Source: an uncultured Clostridia bacterium (GTDB lineage: Bacteria; Bacillota; Clostridia; Oscillospirales; Acutalibacteraceae). Taken from it: a DNA stretch of 64,000 nt. The stretch lies in contig CALYBJ010000001.1 of assembly GCA_944412445.1 (NCBI GenBank), positions 1-64,000 on the forward strand. The letters run 5' to 3'. The translations under genes were made by a program, and so were the position numbers. The first letter of the stretch is position 1. Every line of letters starts with the position of its first letter. This document shows, piece by piece, positions 63,395 to 64,000 of this stretch. The notes below the pieces were generated by a model, which was not told the DNA's origin, did no database searches, and saw nothing but the letters and a program-made list of their open reading frames with translations.

Positions 63395-64000
63395 ATGGAT
63401 TATTTGGGCAGGGATATAAAAAAGCTGGGCTTCGGACTTATGAGGCTTCCTCAGAAGGACGGAAAAATTGATATTGAGCAGACAAAGCAGATGGCTGATA
63501 TGTTCATATCAAAGGGCTTTACATATTTTGACACGGCTTATGTTTACGGCGAAAACGGCGAAAGCGAAAAGGCTATGAGGGAAGCCGTTGTGGAAAGATA
63601 TCCCAGAGAGATGCTTCAGCTTGCGTCAAAGCTGCCTGTATGGTGCTGTAAGACAAAAGAGGATATGAAAAAGGTATTTGAAACATCTCTCAACAGAACG
63701 GGAGCAGAGTATTTTGATTTTTATTTACAGCATTCCCTTGACAGAGAGAAATTAAAAAAGCTTGACGAGCTGGGAGCATGGGAATTTGTTTCGGAGCTAA
63801 AAAAACAGGGATATGTAAAGCACATGGGCTTTTCATTTCATGATACTGCGGATGTCCTTGACGAAATTCTTACAAAGCATCCGGAGCAGGAGTTTGTTCA
63901 GCTTCAGATAAATTACAACGACTGGGAAAGCGATACCGTTCAGTCGAGAAAATGTTATGAAACAGCAAGAAAGCACGGCAAGCCCGTTATAATAATGGAG
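63395..64000 (+). CDS. Aldo/keto reductase, cut by the window end
   Basis: About 202 codons of an aldo/keto reductase run off the right edge. The catalytic tetrad is visible: Asp46 and Tyr51 in FDTAYVYGENG, Lys79 in ASKLP and His113 in LQHSLD. The N-terminal KKLGFGLMRLP is typical of the branch found with clostridial ferredoxin-containing AKRs, but the C-terminus, where 4Fe-4S cysteines would lie, is missing. AGGTG supports the ATG at 63395. Confidence 0.9.
   Translation, partial: MDYLGRDIKKLGFGLMRLPQKDGKIDIEQTKQMADMFISKGFTYFDTAYVYGENGESEKAMREAVVERYPREMLQLASKLPVWCCKTKEDMKKVFETSLNRTGAEYFDFYLQHSLDREKLKKLDELGAWEFVSELKKQGYVKHMGFSFHDTADVLDEILTKHPEQEFVQLQINYNDWESDTVQSRKCYETARKHGKPVIIME

Overview
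The window reads as chromosome of a Gram-positive anaerobe of class Clostridia, most likely a gut-type Oscillospiraceae/Ruminococcaceae relative. The evidence is AGGAGG-type ribosome binding sites, TTG and GTG starts, moderate to low GC, a purine operon with a ZTP riboswitch, a mraZ-to-ftsZ division cluster with a PASTA-bearing SpoVD/FtsI, a meso-DAP-type MurE and a SpoVT sporulation regulator. The taxon is inferred, not proven.

Layout. (1) 0.3-6.7 kb: an EF-G-like GTPase, a YfcC-type carrier, a secreted or membrane-anchored endonuclease/exonuclease/phosphatase-fold protein, a zinc-ribbon membrane protein and an RluA-type pseudouridine synthase, followed by a 70-bp tandem repeat. (2) 6.9-17.05 kb: the purine operon, ZTP riboswitch-purE-purC-purM-purN-purO-like-purH(transformylase only)-purD-purL, closed by a strong terminator. 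The last two steps to IMP are on two genes instead of one bifunctional PurH. (3) 17.1-18.0 kb: a convergent secreted SH3/C39-like peptidase. (4) 18.2-32.8 kb: the division and wall cluster mraZ-rsmH-ftsL-spoVD/ftsI-murE-murF-mraY-ftsW-murG-murA-divIB/ftsQ-ftsZ, with no murD, murC, murB or ftsA. (5) 32.8-40.7 kb: acpP, a HAD phosphatase, proS, several lipoproteins and secreted proteins, a Cof-type phosphatase and spoVT. (6) 41-48 kb: an accessory stretch of small hypothetical proteins alternating with lipoproteins. It includes a split lipoprotein gene, a decayed duplicate of it, a UPF0158-like protein and a protein carrying a GIIGGADGPT signature. (7) 47.9-53.5 kb: a DUF4186 gene, a heterodimeric ABC exporter, and pyk behind a structured leader with a terminator. 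(8) 60.2 down to 53.5 kb, minus strand: a cobalamin riboswitch followed by a 57-aa HNH-repeat-like ORF, a secreted DUF4430-like protein, a secreted beta-propeller, EcfT, a fused double EcfA, an S component and a DUF4430 lipoprotein. This looks like a complete B12 capture and uptake operon. (9) 60.3-64 kb: a metallophosphoesterase, a GPH-family sugar symporter and an aldo/keto reductase cut by the window end.

The most interesting parts are the B12-riboswitch operon with its propeller and amphipathic C-terminal tails, the split PurH, the pyk leader RNA, the GIIGGADGPT protein, and the duplication and decay in the 43-45 kb island. I saw no rRNA, tRNA, CRISPR array, insertion sequence or phage.
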